Source: an uncultured Alphaproteobacteria bacterium
GTDB lineage: Bacteria > Pseudomonadota > Alphaproteobacteria > RF32 > CAG-239
DNA length: 64,000 bases
Direction: 5' to 3'
Assembly: GCA_934273635.1 (NCBI GenBank)
Contig: CAKQSV010000005.1
Span: forward strand, 1 to 64,000
Made by a program: the position numbers and the translations under genes
The notes under the pieces: model-generated
Databases searched by the model: none
The model's input: the letters and a program-made list of their open reading frames with translations, nothing else
What the model was told of the DNA's origin: nothing
Shown here: positions 60,974 through 64,000 of the stretch, piece after piece
Position numbering within the stretch: position 1 is the stretch's first letter
Layout of the letters: every line of letters begins with the position of its first letter

Positions 60974-61234
60974 TTACTGAATAATACCCAACAGACTGCG
61001 CTCTCGCACCACCGCCAGATTAGGCTCTAAAATTGGAATCTCGTCAAAACGATGAAAAATCACCCTGTCGCCGACTTTCACGCTTTTGACCAACTCGCCC
61101 ACGCTTTCCACCGTGCCGGTGTTGGGCGATTCATCCTCCCAATCCGTCAGCATAATCCCGCCGGCGGTTGTTTTTTGCTCTTTCTCCAAACGGATAATCA
61201 CCCTATCCGTAATGGCTTGTAATTGTTCTACCAT
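60974..61234 (-). CDS. Phage-encoded GroES-like co-chaperonin
   Basis: An 86-residue co-chaperonin fold: LQAITDRVIIRLEKEQKTTAGGIMLTD (N-terminal strand and mobile loop with GGIML, equivalent to GGIVL of GroES), GTVESVGELVKSVKVGDRVIF and a C-terminal strand. GroES is about 97 residues; here the dome loop is short. It overlaps the terminase gene by 7 bp (ATGGTAG) and is thus in the morphogenesis operon. Like T4 gp31 it may replace GroES on host GroEL to help the coat fold; that is inference. Confidence 0.85.
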   Translation of the reverse strand: MVEQLQAITDRVIIRLEKEQKTTAGGIMLTDWEDESPNTGTVESVGELVKSVKVGDRVIFHRFDEIPILEPNLAVVRERSLLGIIQ

Positions 61235-62565
61235 GTGTTGTTTCTCCTGCTTAATTGGCTTTCAAACATTTCTTCCATCGAAACCTTTCCCGCCCGATAT
61301 AACTTTGGTTCTCCATCATCAAAAACCGGCTCGGCAAACGTCAAAGCCAAAGCATCGGCCTTGTCCGGCGACCGCCCGATACGTTTTTTAACCGCGTCTT
61401 TTTCCTCCAACTGCAACCGTCCGCGATAATCATATTTTTTGTTCACCGCCGTCAGGTCGTCAAACAAACTTTCATCTTCAGGCAGCTGCGGCGGCGGATT
61501 ATCGGCCAACCACTGCCGAACCTTGTCCCACATCTCTGCCCGACGGTTAAAATAGCGCTCCTCGTTGATGGCTTTCTCACCAAAATAAACCCCGCGTATC
61601 ACCTCGGCAAAACCACGATCTTTCAAAATATCAAACACACCGGCGCCCTGTCCGCCGATATCCATAAACAAGCGCCGCGGTCGATAGTCCTGAATATATT
61701 TGGTTGCCAAATTCGCCACCTCGACATTGTCTTGCTTTTGCACACTCTCAAACCTAAAACACCACCGCCCTCTTCTAAAACAGAAAACCGTGCTGTCATC
61801 GCCAAACCGCGCCACATCAAGCCCGATAACCAGCGGCGACGAGCTGTCAAACATGGTTTTCTGAAAAGCCTTGCGCACCAAAGCGGCCGCAATCAACCGC
61901 GCGTTCCCCTGCGCCACCGGCTCGCCCAACCAGATATGCCCGTAGTCCTCCGGCGCGTTTTTTTGGCATTTTGCCGCCTGCAACTTAATTTCTTCGGGGC
62001 AAAAAGGATTATCACAAAAATTCACCTTGCGCACCAATGTCCGCTCGTCAGGATGAGCCGCCACCAACAGCCACAAAGGGTCGTTCTCATTTTCCCTGTT
62101 CATCGAAATCCAAATTTCCGAACCGTCTTTGCGGATTGTCGGTTCCAAAATCTCCCACGAACGTTTAGAAATCGTCTGCGCTTCTTCAATCCACGCCACA
62201 TCCACCCCTTCCAAAGATTTGATGTGCTGCGCGTCCTGATCCCGCAATCCCTTAAAAATAAAACGACTGCCGGTCACGGTGTTTTCAATGCGATTTTCTA
62301 AAATTTTATAATCATTAAGTTCATACAAGGCAATTCTGTCGCACAAAAGTTTATAGACCGAATCTTTAATTGAGTCCTGAATCTCACGCAGACAGGCAAT
62401 CAACAATTTTTTCTGCCGCCCTTTCAGCAACAGGCTGTCGGCAAAAGCATAAGACTTTCCGCCGGCACGACCGCCATAATAAAACTTAATGCGTTTATTT
62501 TCCTGCAACAGCGGCTCAAACACTTTGGCGATTTGCACCACATGATAGTTTGTTTTCTTTGGCAT
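61228..62565 (-). CDS. Terminase large subunit
   Basis: A 445-residue DNA-packaging motor and nuclease. Walker A GGRAGGKS (31-38), Walker B VDVAWIEEA (121-129), coupling motif region SMNRENENDPLW, and C-terminal RNase H-like nuclease with VIGLDVARFGDDSTVFCF and RLFMDIGGQGAGVFD. It belongs to the PBSX/Terminase_3 group. It follows the small subunit candidate and a terminator, and its last 7 bases overlap the co-chaperonin gene. Confidence 0.93.
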   Translation of the reverse strand: MPKKTNYHVVQIAKVFEPLLQENKRIKFYYGGRAGGKSYAFADSLLLKGRQKKLLIACLREIQDSIKDSVYKLLCDRIALYELNDYKILENRIENTVTGSRFIFKGLRDQDAQHIKSLEGVDVAWIEEAQTISKRSWEILEPTIRKDGSEIWISMNRENENDPLWLLVAAHPDERTLVRKVNFCDNPFCPEEIKLQAAKCQKNAPEDYGHIWLGEPVAQGNARLIAAALVRKAFQKTMFDSSSPLVIGLDVARFGDDSTVFCFRRGRWCFRFESVQKQDNVEVANLATKYIQDYRPRRLFMDIGGQGAGVFDILKDRGFAEVIRGVYFGEKAINEERYFNRRAEMWDKVRQWLADNPPPQLPEDESLFDDLTAVNKKYDYRGRLQLEEKDAVKKRIGRSPDKADALALTFAEPVFDDGEPKLYRAGKVSMEEMFESQLSRRNNTW

Positions 62566-62585
62566 TTTCTTTACTCAATAAAAAA

Positions 62586-62611
62586 CAGCCCGTTATATTG
62601 CGCACGGGCTG
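62586..62611 (-). terminator. Intrinsic terminator upstream of the terminase gene
   Basis: Perfect 8-bp stem CAGCCCGT / ACGGGCTG with an A/T run giving TTTTTT on the minus strand, between 62622-62858 and 62565. Confidence 0.85.
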
Positions 62612-62621
62612 CCGTTTTCTC

Positions 62622-62858
62622 CTATTTATCATCCGATTTTGGCGGAACAAATTTCACCAACACCGGTTTTATGTTTGCTTTGTCTGTCTCACTGTCCTTT
62701 TTGTTCTTTTCACTTATAAGCCCCAAAATTTTAGCTTTTCCGATTGACGCAGACACCATAGCCGCAGAACTTTTCGTCTCCAGAGCAATCAGGCGCGCGG
62801 CCTCCAGCTCCTCAACCAACTGTTGTTTTGCGGCATCCAAGTTTGAAGCTTTATTCAT
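62622..62858 (-). CDS. Probable terminase small subunit
   Basis: A 78-residue protein, MNKASNLDAAKQQLVEELEAARLIALETKSSAAM then VSASIGKAKILGLISEKNKKDSE. The helix pattern with SSAAMVSASIGKAKILGL is like that of small terminase N-terminal domains, and the gene directly precedes the large subunit. The start is uncertain: ATG 62858 has GAGGGG seven bases upstream; ATGs at 62864 and 62885 and a TTG at 62957 are in frame. The tandem iterons just upstream are a likely binding site. Confidence 0.55.
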   Translation of the reverse strand: MNKASNLDAAKQQLVEELEAARLIALETKSSAAMVSASIGKAKILGLISEKNKKDSETDKANIKPVLVKFVPPKSDDK

Positions 62859-62940
62859 CCTCATACCCCTCACAACGTTCTTCATCGCTATTGTACCCAA
62901 ATATCTATCACATTTTTTGCCCGATGTCTCTAGGGTCAGA

Positions 62941-62988
62941 GTTCCAAAATGTTCCAAAACGTCTCAAATCGTTTCAAAACGTTTCACC
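62941..62988. repeat. Five 10-bp tandem iterons, possible packaging site
   Basis: Consecutive decamers GTTCCAAAAT, GTTCCAAAAC, GTCTCAAATC, GTTTCAAAAC and GTTTCACC, one helical turn each. They lie between the 141-residue gene and the small terminase candidate, and the last one overlaps the former's stop codon. Arrays of this kind are bound by small terminases at pac/cos sites or by replication initiators; which applies cannot be told from this sequence. Confidence 0.65.
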
Positions 62989-63409
62989 AACAGGTCTCAA
63001 TCGCTTTACCGGCAAGGCTTTGCTGAAAATAACGATTTTTTGACTCCGGCAGCGGTTCAATCGCTTTTTGAATCTCCTCCAAGGCAAAATTATATTGCCT
63101 GATAAGCGTGCTGCGACTTTTGCGCGAGCGAGACGATATGGTTTTCCACCCCAAACCGCACGACCGCAACCACACAATTCGGCGCTCCTCAACCGCAATA
63201 AGTTTCAACCACTCCAAAATCTCCTCCATAGCCCTAACCTCCTCGGGCAGCGGCGGCAGCCAAATATCCGATTGATTCAACGCGTCCTCATCGCAAAAAA
63301 ACTTCGGCCAAGCGCAAATATACCCTTGCACCTTCACCGCGGGCATTCGTCGCATAACCATGGCCGCGAACGACAAACTTTGCTTAATCTCCTCAATCGA
63401 CCTAATCAT
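62984..63409 (-). CDS. Phage DUF6362-like protein
   Basis: A 141-residue protein: AAMVMRRMPAVKVQGYICAWPKFFCDEDAL, LPPLPEEVRAMEEILEWLKLIAVEERRIVWLRSCGLGWKTISSRSRKSRSTLIRQYNFALEEIQKAI. The C-terminal half has the look of a sigma-4-like helix-turn-helix. Such proteins precede terminase genes in many alphaproteobacterial phages. Overlaps its upstream neighbour by 8 bp; GGAGG precedes the start. DNA binding is inferred. Confidence 0.7.
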   Translation of the reverse strand: MIRSIEEIKQSLSFAAMVMRRMPAVKVQGYICAWPKFFCDEDALNQSDIWLPPLPEEVRAMEEILEWLKLIAVEERRIVWLRSCGLGWKTISSRSRKSRSTLIRQYNFALEEIQKAIEPLPESKNRYFQQSLAGKAIETCW

Positions 63410-63779
63410 GGTTCAAAGCCTCCGCAAAATCCTCATATTTCATCTCATGGCAAGCGCCGCAAAACTTTTTAAGCAACCTCAAATTTTGCTGCCCCCGCAA
63501 AAAACACGCCACCCGATTACGCAACCACGGTTTCAAGCTCAGCTCATAGGCCAAATTCATCAACGCCACTTTTCGCCAATAATCCACACTAAAATCAGCC
63601 AAATCACACCAATGACAAAACCCTCCAAACGCCGCCGTCTTGCTATTGAACAAAAAATCAAACGCGCCGCGACACACCTTACGATTGTTCTGAAAACCAA
63701 ACGGCGCAACCGTATCTTGTATATTTTGCAAAATAATAGCCCTGACGAATCGTCGGCAACGCATAGTCTCTTCATCCAT
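63402..63779 (-). CDS. Phage protein of unknown function, first gene of late operon
   Basis: A 125-residue basic protein with several Cys/His (GGFCHWCDLADFSVDYWRKVALMNLAYELSL, FCGACHEMKYEDFAE). The Cys pair CHWC and CGAC suggest a metal site. It is the first gene after the operators at 63819-63859 and starts the packaging-structural operon. AAGGA is upstream. Not recognised further. Confidence 0.6.
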   Translation of the reverse strand: MDEETMRCRRFVRAIILQNIQDTVAPFGFQNNRKVCRGAFDFLFNSKTAAFGGFCHWCDLADFSVDYWRKVALMNLAYELSLKPWLRNRVACFLRGQQNLRLLKKFCGACHEMKYEDFAEALNHD

Positions 63780-63818
63780 ATTTAGTAGTCCTTTATAATT
63801 TATTAAACCTTAAATGTA

Positions 63819-63859
63819 TATAACATATTGTTATAACGATTCAATAACAAAAAGTTATT
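63819..63859. promoter_or_regulatory. Divergent operator boxes of the prophage repressor
   Basis: TATAACATATTGTTATA (63819-63835) and AATAACAAAAAGTTATT (63843-63859) match the boxes at 44157-44276, 44731-44799 and 45209-45225. On the minus strand TTGAAT and TATACA, 16 bases apart, overlap the first box and lead into 63402-63779. On the plus strand TTGATT (63858-63863) and TAGGCT, about 16 bases apart, lead into the repressor gene. Confidence 0.75.
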
Positions 63860-63893
63860 TGATTCTCTGCAATTTTGTGCTAGGCTAAGAAAC

Positions 63894-64000
63894 ATGATAG
63901 CTGAACGTATGAAATTAATTGTGGAAAACTCTGGTGAGAGTCAGTCCGCCATCGCCGAAAGGCTTGGTGTCAGTCAGCCGCGTCTCAACCAATATCTTAA
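63894..64000 (+). CDS. XRE-family repressor, partial at window edge
   Basis: Open frame running off the right end. 35 residues are visible: a helix-turn-helix start MIAERMKLIVENSGES then QSAIAERLGVSQPRLNQYL, the XRE/cI type. It lies divergent from the packaging operon with operator boxes between. It probably binds those boxes and represses both directions. ATG 63894 and 63909 are possible starts; neither has a good ribosome-binding site. Domains beyond the window (peptidase, oligomerisation) are unknown. Confidence 0.7.
   Translation, partial: MIAERMKLIVENSGESQSAIAERLGVSQPRLNQYL

Noticed and set aside
62622..62957. Longer form of the small terminase candidate starting at 62957
   Set aside because: The start would be a TTG inside the iterons without a ribosome-binding site; the start at 62858 has one.

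Overview
This window reads as a chromosomal segment of a motile, anaerobic, Gram-negative alphaproteobacterium, probably an uncultured gut or Rhodospirillales-like lineage. The evidence is a flgF-flgG-flgA-flgH block in alphaproteobacterial order, a FlaF-like regulator and a flagellin (flagellum); LolC/LolD (outer membrane); and HydF, which matures [FeFe]-hydrogenase (fermentative, anaerobic life). Species assignment is inference; there is no rRNA or tRNA gene here.

Layout. 1-2300: dispersed repeats around a flagellin gene. 2300-6250: two large secreted Cys-rich proteins in one operon. 6400-9500: small membrane proteins, an unrecognised 223-residue protein and a FAD-dependent dehydrogenase. 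9900-17750: three very large low-complexity proteins without a recognisable family. 17860-28150: housekeeping and surface genes (hydF, tcdA, tatD-like, alr, serS, an AlgI/AlgX-like O-acetylation pair, pip, nagB). 28500-32900: a third Cys-rich protein, an EF-hand protein, lolD and lolC, and a dsRNA-binding-like protein. 32970-36940: tandem FlaF and flgHAGF. 37270-43780: a DUF1566-like protein, a TPR protein, a MoxR/DUF58 pair and a UvrD/PcrA helicase.

From about 44150 to the right edge the window is a prophage, probably with a short tail (podovirus-like). On the minus strand, from right to left, lie small packaging genes, five 10-bp iterons, terminase, a GroES-like co-chaperonin, portal, scaffold, capsid, adaptor and tail-hub proteins, fibre and tip proteins, and a lysis cassette (holin, endolysin, overlapping Rz/Rz1). 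An XRE repressor begins on the plus strand at the right edge. The same 17-bp palindromic operator (TATAAC-N5-GTTATA) sits in front of the repressor and the packaging operon, and again about 19 kb away in front of two paralogous small membrane proteins, so one regulator probably controls both ends. No integrase or attachment site is visible.

The most striking unexplained structure is at 50413-50700, between phage tail genes and on the opposite strand. A near-consensus promoter drives a structured leader of about 150 nt with a sequestered ribosome-binding site, then a 21-codon Ile-rich hydrophobic peptide and an intrinsic terminator. An opposing promoter and terminator would make an antisense RNA of about 75 nt against the 5' leader. 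This is the architecture of a type I toxin-antitoxin module and I do not recognise it as a described family. Other leads are a tandem-duplicated FlaF, the large-protein trio, a Cys-rich/DUF1566-like protein family, a MITE-like repeat family and a strongly C-over-G region after uvrD that looks like a Rho-dependent terminator.
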